From Eledone cirrhosa (Eukaryota; Mollusca; Cephalopoda; Octopoda; Eledonidae): 64,000 nucleotides of DNA. The notes below the pieces were generated by a model. It had not been told where the DNA came from, made no database searches, and was given only the letters and a program-made list of their open reading frames with translations. The translations under genes were made by a program, and so were the position numbers. The stretch covers positions 63,970,962-64,034,961 of the forward strand of contig OZ024744.1 in NCBI GenBank assembly GCA_964016885.1. Direction: 5' to 3'. Shown here piece after piece: positions 40,011 through 52,605 of the stretch (position 1 is the stretch's first letter; each line of letters opens with the position of its first letter).

Positions 40011-42187
40011 GCATGTTTTGCAACGTGAGGACCAGAAACAGGAGGTGTTCAAGATTGCGAGGCAGTGTGTCAGAGAGAATTGTGATGTCAGTAGAGAGAA
40101 GTGTATCCGGAATGATAAAGGTGAGCTTGCCCTCACAAGTGCTGAGAAGAAAGATGCATGGAAGAGTCATTATGATAGATTACTAAATGAGGAGAATGCA
40201 TGGGAAGAAGAGACCCTACCCAAGTAGAACCTATAGAGGGGCCAGCAGTACAAATCAGCAGCAGCGTAGTAAGTAAGGCAATCAAAGATATGAAGATGGG
40301 GAAGGCAACCGGCCCATCGGGTATAGCTGCCGAGATGCTGAAGGTCACACTATAACCACACGTATTGTTAACCAGGTAATACTAGAAGGTGTCATACCAA
40401 AAGATTGGTGCAGTAGCATCATTGTCAACTGCTACAAAGGTAAAGGTGATCCACTAGATAGAGGAAACTATAGAGGTATAAAGCTGATGGACCAGGTAAC
40501 AGAAGGTAACAGAAAGAGTTAAAGCACAGTTGATTAGGGACCGGGTGAAACTAGATGAGATGCAATTTGGGTTTGTACCAGGAAGGTTTGTACCACTGAT
40601 GCCCTCTTCCTTGTGAGGCAGTTACAGGAAAAGTACCTAGCTAAAAGTAAGCCACTCTACCTGGCATTTGTCGATCTCGAGAAAGCCTTTGACAGAGTAC
40701 CACGTGCTGTAATCTGGTGGGCTCTTAGAAAACTAGGAGTAGATGAATGGCTTGTGAAAGCTGTACAAGCCATGTATAGGGGAACAGTCAGCAAAGTTAG
40801 GATTAGCAATGAGTATAGTGAAGATTTTAGCGTACTGGTTGGTGTCCACCAGGGCTCTGTTCTTAGCCCTCTCCTGTTCATCATAGTCCTGCAGGCAATA
40901 ACAGAGAAGTTTAAGACCGGATGCCCATGGGAACTCCTGTACGCTGATGACCTCACACTTATAGCTGAATCTATGGTAGAACTAGAGAAGAAATTCCAAA
41001 CTTGGAAGCAGGGACTAGAAAGAAAGGGTCTCAAAGTCAACATGACAAAGACTAAGGTCCTTGTAAGTAGACGAGAAAACAGAACCCAGATCCCCTCAGG
41101 GAAATGGCCTTGCTCAGTATGTAGGAAAGGTGTAGGTAGGAACTCCATTCTCTGCCCCAAATGCAAACAATGGGTACACAAGAGATGTAGTGGGATCTCA
41201 GGAAGCTTAATTAAGAATGTAGGCTTCACATGCAGCAGCTGTGCTGGGACAGCAAGCAGCAAACAGCCACAGGAAACAAGTACCACCAATCTCTGGGAGG
41301 GCTCTGTAGAAACAGTATACAGCTTCTGCTACCTAGGTGACTGAATTAGCAGCGGAGGTGGGTGTTCAGAAAGTACAATAACTAGGGTAAGAACGGGATG
41401 GAAGAAGTTCAGGGAACTACTGCCACTGCTAGCTGCAAAAGGCTTCTCCCTCAAAATGAAAGGTAGACTGTATGATGCGTGTATCCGAACAGCAATGTTG
41501 CATGGTAGTGAGACCTGGGCGCTGAAGGTGGAAGACTTACGTAGATTAGAAAGAAACGAAGCCTGCATGCTCCGATGGATGTGTAATAGTAATATACGCG
41601 AACGACAAAGCATAAATGAATTGAGAGAGAGACTGAGCATAAGAGGAATCAAATGCTGTGTGCAGGAGAGGAGGTTGCGTTGGTATGGACATGTGATGCA
41701 TATGAAGGATGACAGCTGCATTAAAAGGTGCAGAGCACTAGAAGTCAATGAAAACCGCGGAGTGGGGAGACCCAAGAAGACCTGGGATGAGGTGATAAAA
41801 GCCGACCTTACCCAATTACACCTCTCAAAGGTGATGACACATACCGTGACCTCTGGCATCACGCTGTAATACAGAGTACCCGACCTCCCATGGGTACAAG
41901 CTGAAGCATATAGACAATATGCCCCCCACTCCCTCTCACTGCAAAAAAGCACCCAGCCCACACTGTAAAGTGGACGTGTAGGCGCCACGAAAAAGCACCC
42001 AGCACTCACTGTAAATGAGGTTGGTGTTAGGAAGGGCATCCAGCTGTAGAAATCAAGCCAAATCAGTTCCTGTATGAGCAAGGCATGGTCAGCCGACCAG
42101 ACACTGCCCACAACAGGACAACCCGTCTAACCCATGCTAGCATGGAAAAACGGACGTAAAACGGTGGTGATGAGGATGATGATGATA
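40011..42187 (+). pseudogene. RTE-like LINE, 5' truncated (subfamily 1)
   Basis: The plus strand begins before the RT (VLQREDQKQEVFKIARQCVR-type linker). The frame at 40613-41344 carries LAFVDLEKAFDRVPRAVIWW, GVHQGSVLSPLLFIIVL, LLYADDLTLIAES with the catalytic Asp pair, and the finger CSVCRKGVGRNSILCPKC...WVHKRC...CSSC. A stop at 41341 interrupts YLGD*ISSGGG. 41456-41869 continues the C-terminal domain (RLRWYGHVMHMKDD, GRPKKTWDEV). The 3' UTR ends in (GAT)n at 42187. A deletion near 40340 and others upstream break the RT N-terminus. Confidence 0.9.
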
Positions 42188-42644
42188 TTAGTGGTTGTGG
42201 CTTTTAAACCCTGCTAGAGACTTACATGTTTTGTTACATAAAATGCATTGGAAATCACTCATTTTGCTCTTCAGTGTGTTCTGGACCATGACTGTGCATT
42301 TTTTAATGCTCTGTAATTCCTAACTTATTTGAAAATCATCTGCCACATGTACCTCATGTCAAATTGGTTGCAAGGAATTGCTCATTTTGGACCAGTGGCA
42401 TCAATGAGAACCACAGAGAAATCAATAGAGAAAAGTGTAGGAGCCATGAATGAGATACCCCTACTGAACACCATTTTTAACTTTGATTGGCTCTGAAATA
42501 ATACCACAGATTTCCAGAATGAGTTCATGTTCATGCATGATTTCTCCTAGTCTTTTACCACCTTATCTGAAAGTCTCTATGAACAATCCATCCTTTCCTT
42601 GCAGCTTTACCTATGTTATGTTTCTTGATGCTAATATATACATA
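42188..42644. other. No gene recognised
   Basis: Unassigned sequence between an RTE copy and a MITE. Confidence 0.4.
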
Positions 42645-42876
42645 CCCTTTTGTTACCAGCTCAACCAAAACCAACTCTGGTTCTATGAAATAAAACCACC
42701 CATTTTAAAGGTTTCCAATTTAAACTAAAATCTTCCAACATAATTTTATATAAGAACCTTACATTAAGTTACTATCTTAGTAATGAAATAATTAATAATT
42801 TTAGTAAATCCCTCAAAATTCTTCATTAATGTATTGAAATAGAATGTATTTCATTAGAAAGGCAGTCATGAAAAGG
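42645..42876. mobile_element. piggyBac-type MITE, family B
   Basis: Right side AAAAGG then TTAA (42877-42880); the left end CCCTTTTGTTACCAGC has lost the TTAA. The interior matches 16380-16613. Confidence 0.65.
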
Positions 42877-42892
42877 TTAAAAAACAGAGTTT

Positions 42893-43640
42893 TATGAATC
42901 ATTAAGGAATACTCTGCAGTCAATTCCACATGTCAATAAAATAATTATTCTGGGAGATTTTAATGTATGCGTGGGTAAAGATTGGGAAACATGAAGCTGT
43001 CTTGGAAGATATAGAGTTAGGAAAGCTAATAGAAATGGTCTGACCCGGCTGGAGCTGTGTACTGAGTTCAACCTGTATATCTCGAGCATACATGTCCAGC
43101 AGAGAGCGAATCAATGCACAACACCCAGTTACTCGACAGTAGCATTTAATCAATTATGTAACAGTTCCCAAACATGACATTCAGGATGTCTGTAATGTCT
43201 GTTCTATGCTAGGTGCTGAGTATTGGACTGACCACTGAATTTGGTAAAAGAAAAATGTACTTAGTAATAAATCTAGCAGCTAGAAATCATAACACCGTTA
43301 AGCTTCCAAAATATCTTGATGTTAGTAAGCTGAGATTTCCACAAATTCAAGCCACTTTACATGAACATATTATTACCATCGATGACACCTTTTTGGGGGT
43401 TGCAGTCAGAGAGGAACTTTACAATGCAGCACATGAAACTCTTTGCACTATTACCACAAAAAAATAGGGATTGGTTTGATAAAAATGATCAGGAGATAAA
43501 AAAAACATTGTTGAAGAATGCCATCAGAGGGAAAATGTTGAAAAAAGTCTTATCAAGAAAAAGACAATGTCAACTAGAAGAAAAGCCAACACACATGCAC
43601 ATACATACAAAGCTCAATCTCTGTAAATGACACCCTTTCA
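42893..43640 (+). pseudogene. LINE APE-endonuclease fragment, distinct from the RTE copies
   Basis: IIILGDFNVCVGKDWET contains the conserved GDFN of APE nucleases. NGLTRLELCTEFNLYISS and VKLPKYLDVSKLRFPQIQ follow, the latter in the frames 43213-43467 and 43361-43630. I recall similar sequence in invertebrate LINEs often mis-annotated as craniofacial development protein 2-like. Confidence 0.65.
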
Positions 43641-46010
43641 AAAGAACAGGTTGAGAGCTACTAGAGATCTGTATGGAAAACAAATGATGGATTTAGCAAA
43701 CAAACTAAATGGCTAAAAGAACTGGAAAAGGACTACTGCCAGCATGTCCAGACAAAACAATATGACATAGATGGGTCAATACTAGAAACAGCTCTACAGA
43801 AAATGTCGAATAGGAAATCACAAGGCACATACCTAATAACAGGATACTGGCTGAAGAATTTCACCTTCTATCGGCAAGATCTCATACGGCTGTTCAGAGA
43901 AACCATCAAAGGCACACAAGAACTGCCCCAATGGTTATCAACTGCCACTACTCACCAAAAAATAGCCAGACCACCCTTGTTAAAAATTACCACTCAATAG
44001 CCTGCCAGAACATCCTGTATAAATTATACACTGGGTGCCTTAATCTGTTCTTACAGGATCATTGTGCCACCAAGAAAATTATAACACCTGAGAAAGCTGG
44101 TGGAAAGAAGGAGGTGTAGGGCTACATAGATCACCTACTAACAAATAAAATGATACGGGAAAAAAACAGCAAAGAATAGCAGGAACATGACTGTGGTGTG
44201 GCTGGACTATCAAAAGGTTTTTGATAGTGTACCTCATGAGTAGATTATTAAGGCTTTACAGTTAGCCAAAGTCCCACAACCACTGATAGCTGCTGTTGAA
44301 CATGTGACTAAGAACTGGTTCACCAATTTGATCTTTAGAGGTGAGAAGGAGCAAATTGAGACTGATACGATACACTACCAGAAAGGCATCTTTCAGGGTG
44401 ATAGCTTATCAGTGCTGCTCTTCGTCCTCACACTAAACCCACTATCATACCTGCTCACAAAACAAAGTGGTCATGGAAGTGGGTCCAGAAGTATCTCCCA
44501 TCTTTTCTTTGTTGATGACCTGAAGTTGTATGGACCAAATATCAACTATATTAAAACAATTGGACCTCATTACACAGTTTTCAACAGACATCAAAATGAA
44601 ATTTGTTGAGTCCAAATGTGCATATTTGACAGTAAAACGTGGAAGGGTTGTGCCCTCCTCTGGAAATCTAGAGATGAAGGGCTTGACAATACAACCTATA
44701 CAGTCAGGTGACAACTACAGATATGTTGGACAGGATGAGAATGTCAAATATGATGGACCCATAAATAAGGAGAGAACCAGAACTAAATATGTCAAGGGAG
44801 TAAAGGAAATATGGTCATCAGAAGTATCAGCGTACAACAAATACATTGCCCACAATACTTATGCTGTGCCAATCCTAACACCAACATTTAGCCTGCTGAA
44901 CTGGTCATTGCAAGAACTAAGTGAGATGGATGTAAGAACTCGCAAGCTTCTCAGTGTTACTGGAAACTTTAACATCAATGGTGATGTTACAAGGTGTGAT
45001 TCTCACACAAAAAAGGTGGCCGGGGTCTCAAATCCATATTAACATCATACAAGACCCAAATAGTAACACTACAGCAACATCATCAACAGAAGAAAAAGGT
45101 CAGCAACCATCTTGCCCAGGTATGAGCATGAAGGGAATAATATCATTAGGATAGCCACTGATCTGGAGGAGAGATATGGAATAAGGTCTGATATAAATCT
45201 CTCTCCTAGGAACATTGGAAGATCCTATTCAATGCTCAAACAATATTTTAAAAAATGGCCCAATTTACAAGGAAGGTTGTGCATGGATACCTGAGACGAA
45301 GGGATAAATCATTCAAAAAGCCTGGCATGGAGTTCTGACAAGTTTATGACATCCCACCTTGAAGGATATCTCTATGCAATACAGGAACAAGAAATCCCTA
45401 CCAAATATCTGCTACGCAAAAGAGGAGGGCCATCAGTCAACAATAAATGTAGGCTATGTAAAACAAAGATCGAAGATGTTAGCCGCATTGTTGCCAACTG
45501 TGAAAGAATGTTGTGTCGCTACTACCTCCCTATAAGACACAATGTAATAGCTAGAACCATCTTGAACGCACTTAGGAAAACAAAATTTAAAAGATGAGGA
45601 GGAATATGTTGATTTAGATGGACTAAAGAATACTAGTGGAACCTGAAAATAAAAATTGACACCAAATCAAAGCACAACTGGCCTGATATTGTTGTTTGGG
45701 ACAACACATTAAAAATATGCTCTGTTGTAGAGATCAGCTGCCCATTTGATGTCAAAGTTGTAAGGAAAATACAGGAGAAGGAGGACATCCATTGATGAAG
45801 AGTTTGCAGATCCCCAGTATCCAAGATACACCTTCAGCTTCATACCCATCCTTATTGGAGCTACAGGTTATATACCAACCCGCTTGGACCAAAATATGAC
45901 TGAACTTGGATTTGTGGACAAAGAGCACAGCTCCCTAATTCATAGACTACAAATGGCTGCGATAGCTGGCACCTTCAAGGGATGACAATTTCTTTTCTTT
46001 TACAACCTTG
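43641..46010 (+). pseudogene. R4-like LINE, second copy, decayed
   Basis: Plus strand: TGYWLKNFTFYRQDL-like fingers (43803-44000), VWLDYQKVFDSVPHE with an early stop, HYQKGIFQGDSLSVLLFVLT, the catalytic HLFFVDDLKLYG (about 44500-44530) and DNYRYVGQDE. Then CRLCKTKIEDVSRIVANC, in which the zinc-ligand His has become Arg, and the endonuclease core WPDIVVWD...VVEISCPFD. At least four stops or frameshifts. It differs clearly from the 23.2-26.6 kb copy, so it is another subfamily. Its 3' end does not sit on an ATT tract. Confidence 0.8.
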
Positions 46011-46493
46011 CCACTAGGAAAGTGGCCAGTCAAAAATGTACTTGAAATTAAAAGTAAGAGAAATATACATACACACATACAAACACACACATACATACAT
46101 ACAGACAAACACACACACACACGCACACATACAAGATGGATCTAAGGACATGCAGGCAGGCAGCTCAGTGTTAGTGAAAACTTTAACGTCAATGGTAAAA
46201 TGAATAGGTTACATTTCCAATGCATGGAGAGTGGCCAGGACATATAAACATTGTATGAGACCCAGATAGTGACAGTAAAGCAACATCTTCATCAGAAGAA
46301 AAAGGTCTGTAACTATCTTACCCATGTTTATGAGCATGAAGATAACTACATTGTTAAGACAACCATTGAACTTGAGGAGAGACATGAAATAAAAGCTGAC
46401 ACAGATCTCTCTCCCATGTATTCAGGAACAAGAAATCCCCACTGAACAAAAGTGGAAGGTCATCAGTTAACAATAAATATAGACATGTCAGAA

Positions 46494-46730
46494 AGTGCCC
46501 AGCCCACACTGTAAAGAGGTTGTGTAGGTGTCACAACAAAAAGCACCCAGTTCTCACTGTAAATGAGGTTGGCATTAGAAAGGACATCCAGCTGTAGAAA
46601 CCAAGCCAGAGTCAGTTCTGTATGAGCAAAACGTGGTCATCTGACCTGGCATTGCCTACAACAGGACAACTCATCTAACCTATGTTAGCATGGAAGAATG
46701 GACGTAAAATGGTGATGATGATGTGCAAAA
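46494..46730 (+). repeat. RTE-type tail inserted in the R4-like copy
   Basis: GTGCCCAGCCCACACTGTAA to AAAATGGTGATGATGATG. The R4-like frame continues directly on its right side. Confidence 0.75.
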
Positions 46731-46854
46731 CTAAGACCGAAGATATCAGCCACATTATTGCCAACTGTGAAAGAATGTCTTCTTATTACTACCTTCCCAT
46801 AAGGCATGATATGATAGCTATAATGATCTGGAATGTATTACAGAAGATAATAAT

Positions 46855-46988
46855 TGTTTCTACTTTAGGCACAAGGCCAGCAATTACCCAGTGTATTACT
46901 GGTACTTTATTTTATTGACCCCGTAAGGATGAAAGACAAAGTCAACCTCGGCGGGATTTGAACTCAGATTATACAGGGAGTTAAGTCT
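46855..46988 (-). repeat. SINE with 22-bp target duplication
   Basis: Identical 22-base flanks at 46833-46854 and 46989-47010. Minus-strand SINE, truncated at the tRNA head. Confidence 0.9.
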
Positions 46989-47095
46989 ATGTATTACAGA
47001 AGATAATAATAAAAACAAATAGGGAGGAATATATTGTGACTGATGGCTCAAAGTAATATTGGTGGAACCTAAAAATAAAAACTACCAGCAAATTA

Positions 47096-47299
47096 AAATA
47101 CATTTTGTTTTGGGATTCACTCTCTTTCTCCATTCTCTAGAGAAGACAATGGAAGAGCGTTGATATGTGAAAAAGAGAAAGAGAGAGTAAAAAAGGGAAT
47201 GATAGGTAATAGAATATGAGAGGGAAAATCTTAGAGAAAAGGAAATAGATAGAAAAAGAGAGAGAAACACATCAAGAGAGGGAGATAGAAAAAGATAAT
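47096..47299. other. Purine-rich GAGAGA sequence
   Basis: AAAGAGAAAGAGAGAG-type low complexity; no gene. Confidence 0.7.
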
Positions 47300-47749
47300 T
47301 AATTTATGTTGTATGGTGCAGTCCTCTCCAAGGAAGAACAAAGTATTCACAACAATCTGCCTATCCAGTTTTCTAACAAGTAAAAAGTCAATCTGGCTTA
47401 TGTGTTCACCTGATTAGTAGGTGATCAAGTGGCTGGCTGGTTTTCTGAAGTTAGTGTTGCAAATGGTTAGTTCATTTGCATTACAGAACTCTAGGATCCT
47501 TACTTCTTCTTCCTCGAACCATAACCATAGCTGTGAATTCCTGTGTAGCCATGCTGGTGCTGGCCAACATGTCCTTTGAAATTACCAGCTAGGATGACAG
47601 GTCTCATCTGCAATTGAAGTTGTCTGTAAAAGTTCCTTTACTTTGTTGATCTTTACTCTATGCTGCATAGAGTAGAGATTAATGAGACAATTGTCTGACT
47701 ATTCCAAGCTTGATAATTCTGTCACTTACTCTAATTACACCAATTACCT
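47300..47749 (-). pseudogene. RTE-like LINE endonuclease, downstream part
   Basis: In minus orientation it matches the 55.25-55.68 kb endonuclease (ICNTNFRKPA-type, GYGSRKKK, VILAGNFKGHV). It is cut at 47749 by the LTR element and resumes at 50043. Confidence 0.75.
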
Positions 47750-48368
47750 TGTAGCAAGAGTTGTCTCCCTTGTTGTGACACTCACATCACCAATAGATTA
47801 ACGGTCTCTAGACAGGAAGTAGCTGGAGTTACTTCCCGTTGGGGTGGCAGAACCCTTTTTGTCACTTCCGTCTTGAGACCCTATAAAAGGGACACTCAGA
47901 GTGATCGCTACCTCTCATTTGCCTTTCGGCTCCTGGCCTTCTAACCTGCCTGGCCCTTCGGCCAGGCGCGTTTGTCTGGCAACCCTAACACGGCCTCTTG
48001 CGAGTAAATTTCAAAACGGTAACAAATAACTTTACTTCATTATTTCATCTACTTTAGGGCGGTGGATTGGCAGTATCGGTAGAGGGTCGGATGCCATGCT
48101 TTGACGCTTAGAGTTACGGCCTTTTCCATTCTGAGTTCAAATCCCGCCGAGGTTAACTTTGCCTTTCATCCTTACGGGGTCGATAAAATAAAGTACCAGT
48201 CATGTACTGGGTAATTGCTGGCCTTGTGCCAAAAGTAGAAACAATTATTTCATCTTCTTTCATTGACTTGTCAACCATTCTGTTCTACATACTGCAACTT
48301 GTTAATTAAACGTTATATACACAAACCGAGTCTCCTGTTATATTCATACACACCAGTATTTTGTTATA
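47750..48368 (+). mobile_element. 5' LTR, interrupted by a SINE
   Basis: TGTAGCAAGAGTTG ... TTTTGTTATA. It includes a TATA box (CTATAAAAGGG, 47880-47891) and an AATTAAA signal near 48304. The SINE (48056-48245) explains why this LTR is longer than its partner. Confidence 0.9.
48056..48245 (+). repeat. Full-length SINE inside the LTR
   Basis: GGGCGGTGGATTGGCAGTAT to AGTAGAAACAAT, flanked by TATTTCATCTACTTT (48041-48055) and TATTTCATCTTCTTT (48246-48260). Possibly one of the best full-length copies in the window. Confidence 0.95.
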
Positions 48369-49620
48369 AGTGGTGACCCCGAAAAAGACAAAAATGATAG
48401 GATCTTGTGTTGTGTGAATATATATAAAAAAATGAATTAGTAGTACCCCATTTTCGTTGGAATGTGTCGACCAACATTTCGAATACACAGCAAACTTTAT
48501 TAACAAACTAGGAAAAATTCGCAGACACAGAAACGAACACACGCACATGTGAAATGCTTGTTCAGACAGACTCTTTTTCAACATGAACATTTATTTTTGC
48601 TGAATCTCAACTATTGCTTATTCTTTCCACCGAGTTTTTTTTTTCATCGTTCACAAAAAAATTGAACTCGCCATATTTGTTATACTAAGTGAAGCCTTTC
48701 TTTCTTTTTCATCATATTGTCACGTTCACACACACATTTTTCAAAATGGCTGCCAATGACCTGTTGCACTATCATTTTCTCGCGCAGTAGAAATATTTTT
48801 TCAACTTAACCTTGTTTCGGCACGTGTAGGCAGCACACATCTCGACTCACTGAGATAACACACGCCATGGATAATGTTTCTCGCCAAGGATTCTCCAGCC
48901 TTAAACTATATTCTCCTATTTGCCAGTTTAAAAATTTACCTCGTAAATTTGCCGTTGAAAACTGCGCATTTATTCAGAATGCTTATTTCTTTGGTCGCTG
49001 GCCTCTTGACCCTTCCAGGTCAACGCATTCTCAACATCGACCATCAACTTTGGCTGTTATTTCTAGCACTTTGAGTAACTCATTTTTTTCTGGGAAAATT
49101 TTTACTGTGAATTTAAACAGCATCGAATACGCTCACTCCGTGAGACAACAACATCAACAACAACAACACAGCTTCATCAACAACCAAAACCAGCAGAACA
49201 AGCCAGAGAATTTATTTTTGCAGCACTCTTCCTGTGAGAAAATCCCTTCGGAGGTTGGAAATTTCACGTTATACCACAGACCAGAAACTACCTGCATTCA
49301 TTCTCTGGAACACACTTTTTTTCTTGCTGTCATGTGATTGCACACCTGTGAACTGTATTTTGAACTTTGACCTCTTCTTTTACTTTGATTACATTGTATC
49401 TTTGAGTGACGGATAGATAGATGTCCAGTCGTTCTCTGGCCAAGAGCAGTTGGCTACCTTGATATCTATCATTGATTTTTGCATGCATATATTTTGCTGT
49501 TTTCCTTTAATTGCAAACACTATTTTTTTTTTGTCATTTTCATGCCTGTAACATACTTGCCATCTTACTCCATACATGTTTCATTCGATTTTTATGTTTT
49601 AAAAATCTGGCGGGGGATAA

Positions 49621-50038
49621 TGTAGCAAGCAAGAGTTGCCTCCCTTGTTGTGACACTCACATCACCAATAGATTAACGCTCTCTAGACAGGAAGTAGCTG
49701 GAGTTACTTCCCGTTGGGGTGGCAGAACCCTTTTTGTCACTTCTGTCTTGAGACCCTATAAAAGGGATACTCAGAGCGATCTCTCCCAGTCATTTGCCTT
49801 TCGGCTCCTGGCCTTCTAACCTGCCTGGCCCTTCGGCCAGGCGCGTTCGTCTGGCAACCCTAACAAGGCCTCTTGCGAGCTAACTTCAAAACGGTAACAA
49901 ATAACTTTACTTCATTCTTTCATCTACTTTCATTGACTTGTCAACCATTCTGTTCTACATAACTGCAACTTGTTAATTAAACTTTATATACACAACCTAG
50001 TGTCTTGTTGTATTCATACACACCAGTATTTTGTTATA
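49621..50038 (+). mobile_element. 3' LTR
   Basis: TGTAGCAAGCAAGAGTTGCC ... TTTTGTTATA. It has the same TATA box (49756-49765 region) and the CTTCGGCCAGGCGCG block as the 5' LTR and the solo LTR at 56.5 kb. Confidence 0.9.
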
Positions 50039-50042
50039 ACCT

Positions 50043-50300
50043 AATGCATTCACTTCTCAGCTTGTAGAATGCCAACTCCTCCTATTTCGTCATTTTTTCC
50101 CCAGAAAAGCTTATATCTAAGGCGTTTGCTTGTGAATAGTCTTGCTGAAGTACCTTTCCATCTCTCTTTTTGTATACAACATATATCCACTCATCTTCTC
50201 TCTAGCAACTCCACAATTTCTCCAGATCTACCTTTCAGTCTACCTACATTATGAGTGGCAGCCAAAATGTGTAACCTGACAGGTAACGCATCTCAGGTCG
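50043..50300 (-). pseudogene. RTE-like LINE endonuclease, upstream part
   Basis: It continues the fragment from 47749: GVGILLAE region replaced by decayed GGVGILQAEK-like residues, YKLFWGKK, and the N-terminal VQEV-type part. Removing the LTR element rejoins the two halves. Confidence 0.7.
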
Positions 50301-50994
<694 letters not shown>

Positions 50995-51063
50995 CATATA
51001 CATATATACATGAATTTATGACAGAGCCTGTTATTTTAATCTGTAGTAAATATATTTTATATT

Positions 51064-51412
51064 GGAGGCACATGGGTTAGTGGTTAGAGCATTGGCCTTG
51101 CAATCGAAAGGTTGTGAGTTCAATTCTCAGACTGGGTGATGTGTTGTTTCCTTGAGCAAGACACTTCATTTCACATTGCTCCAGTTTACACAGCTGTAGA
51201 AATGAGATGATAGGACTGGGGTCCCTATCATTCCACTGCAAAGTGGTCGTGGAGGTGCCATGGAAAAAAAGCACCCAGCACTCACTGTAAATGAGGTTGG
51301 TGTTAGGAAGGGCATCCAGCTGTAGAAATCAAGCCAGAATCAGTTCCCATCCCACCCTTGCAAGCAAGGAAAAAGTGGACGTAAAATGAAATGATGATGA
51401 TGATGATGATGG
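51064..51412 (+). repeat. tRNA-derived SINE with RTE-type 3' tail
   Basis: The head is a cloverleaf-like GGAGGCACATGGGTTAGTGG with A box TTAGTGGTTAGAGC, a loop centred on TTGCAAT, and B box GAGTTCAATTC. From about 51270 the body is the RTE 3' end (AAAGCACCCAGCACTCACTG, GTTAGGAAGGGCATCCAGCT) and (GAT)n. The whole unit is not a tRNA gene. Confidence 0.85.
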
Positions 51413-51597
51413 TGTATAGAAGAATGTACTTTTTAGGTTTTTGTGACCTAATTACTGGAAATACTACACTAGCTAATATTTCTACCTGATATATTTCTAT
51501 CTGTTCCGATATGTGAGCTATCTGGGCGAGTGTGCGTTTGTATTTTACAAAGCTATAGTACACCTATTGGAGAATTTTAATTTAATTTGTTTTGCGT

Positions 51598-51785
51598 TTT
51601 TTCTTTGGGATAAAAGCACTCAGCACACACTGTCAATGTGGTTGGCATTAGGAAGGACGTCCAGCCAGAAACTGTTCTATATGAGCGAGACACGGTCACC
51701 CGACGCAACTTGCCTCTAAATGGGACAAACCCGTCTAACACATGCTAGCGGGGAAGATAGACGTTAATTGATGATGATGATGTTA
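51598..51785 (+). repeat. RTE-type tail
   Basis: AAAGCACTCAGCACACACTG, TAGGAAGGACGTCCAGCC, ACATGCTAGCGGGGAAGATA and (GAT)n. Confidence 0.8.
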
Positions 51786-51860
51786 TTTATATTTTACTGG
51801 ATTTCCATCATTCCTGTTATTTTTATTGTCCCCTTTTTATCGGCTGTTGTGGCAAAAAAA

Positions 51861-52030
51861 GGGCAGTGGGTTGGCGTTCTGAGTTCAAATCCTGCACAGG
51901 TTAGCTTTGCCTTTCACACTTATTGGGTCAATAAAATGAAGCATCAATGATGCACTGGGGTCAATTTAATCAACTTTTCCCTCCCTCAAAATTGTTGGCC
52001 TTCTGTCTAAAATAGAAACAATTATTATTA
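51861..52030 (+). repeat. tRNA-derived SINE, long subtype, head deleted
   Basis: GGGCAGTGGGTTGG jumps straight to GTTCTGAGTTCAAATCC, so most of the tRNA head is missing. The long-subtype block and an ATT tail remain. Confidence 0.8.
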
Positions 52031-52371
52031 TTTCCTCCAACCTGTTTGGAATGAGGTTGTATGATGATGATAATGATGATGATGTTCATAAAACAATTTT
52101 TTTTTCAGTACTTAGTTTTTTATTTATTTTTGGGGGGGATTGATTTTAGTTTTTAATTAAATCATTAATGTTGTTTGCCATTTCTATGAACATATATTTC
52201 AGTATTCCTATATTTTGGGAATCTGACAAAGTAATTCAAACATTAGCTAAATCATTAATATATTTATAAATTTTATTAATTCCAGTTACCTCACATTCAT
52301 TATCATCAATACAGCACACTAACAACATAAGACTAAATTGCTCTATATAAATACAGTTATTTGTGACATGT

Positions 52372-52605
52372 TCTTCATCATCATCATCATTATCACCATT
52401 TAATGTCCATTTTTCCATGCTAACTTGATTTAGAAGGGGTGCCCCGTTGTGAGATAAGCCAGATCAAATGACAGTGCTTTGCTCATACAGAACTGTTTCT
52501 GGCTAGGTTTCTACAGCTCATACAGAACTGTTTCTACTAGGTTTCTACAGAACTGTTTCTGGCTAGATGTCCTTCCTAACGCCAACCACATTTACAGTGT
52601 GGACT
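52372..52605 (-). repeat. RTE-type tail with internal triplication
   Basis: (ATC)n at the left, CCATTTTTCCATGCTAACTT, then three partial copies of ACAGAACTGTTTCT. Confidence 0.7.

Larger units (their letters stand above)
46150..47095 (+). pseudogene. R4-like LINE, third copy, split by two insertions
   Basis: It repeats the region at 44.9-45.7 kb (GTGAAAACTTTAACGTCAAT, GAGGAGAGACATGAAATAAA). It is interrupted by an RTE-type tail at 46494-46730, resumes with CKTKTEDISHIIANCERM (His retained here), and is interrupted again by a SINE at 46855-46988. Confidence 0.75.
47750..50038 (+). mobile_element. Non-autonomous LTR retrotransposon with 4-bp target duplication
   Basis: ACCT at 47746-47749 and 50039-50042. 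LTRs at 47750-48368 (with a SINE inside) and 49621-50038. The primer-binding candidate TGGTGACCCCGAAAAAG starts at 48371, and a purine tract GGCGGGGGATAA precedes the 3' LTR. The 1.25-kb interior has no gag, protease, RT or integrase motif. A 156-codon frame at 48867-49337 is not recognisable. The plus-strand direction is set by the binding site and purine tract. Confidence 0.9.

Noticed and set aside
48867..49337. 156-codon frame inside the LTR element.
   Set aside because: No gag or pol motif and Gln/Asn-rich repeats; retained only as a note within the LTR element.
51064..51140. A functional tRNA gene.
   Set aside because: The tRNA-like head continues into an RTE-type tail and lacks good acceptor-stem pairing; it is a SINE.
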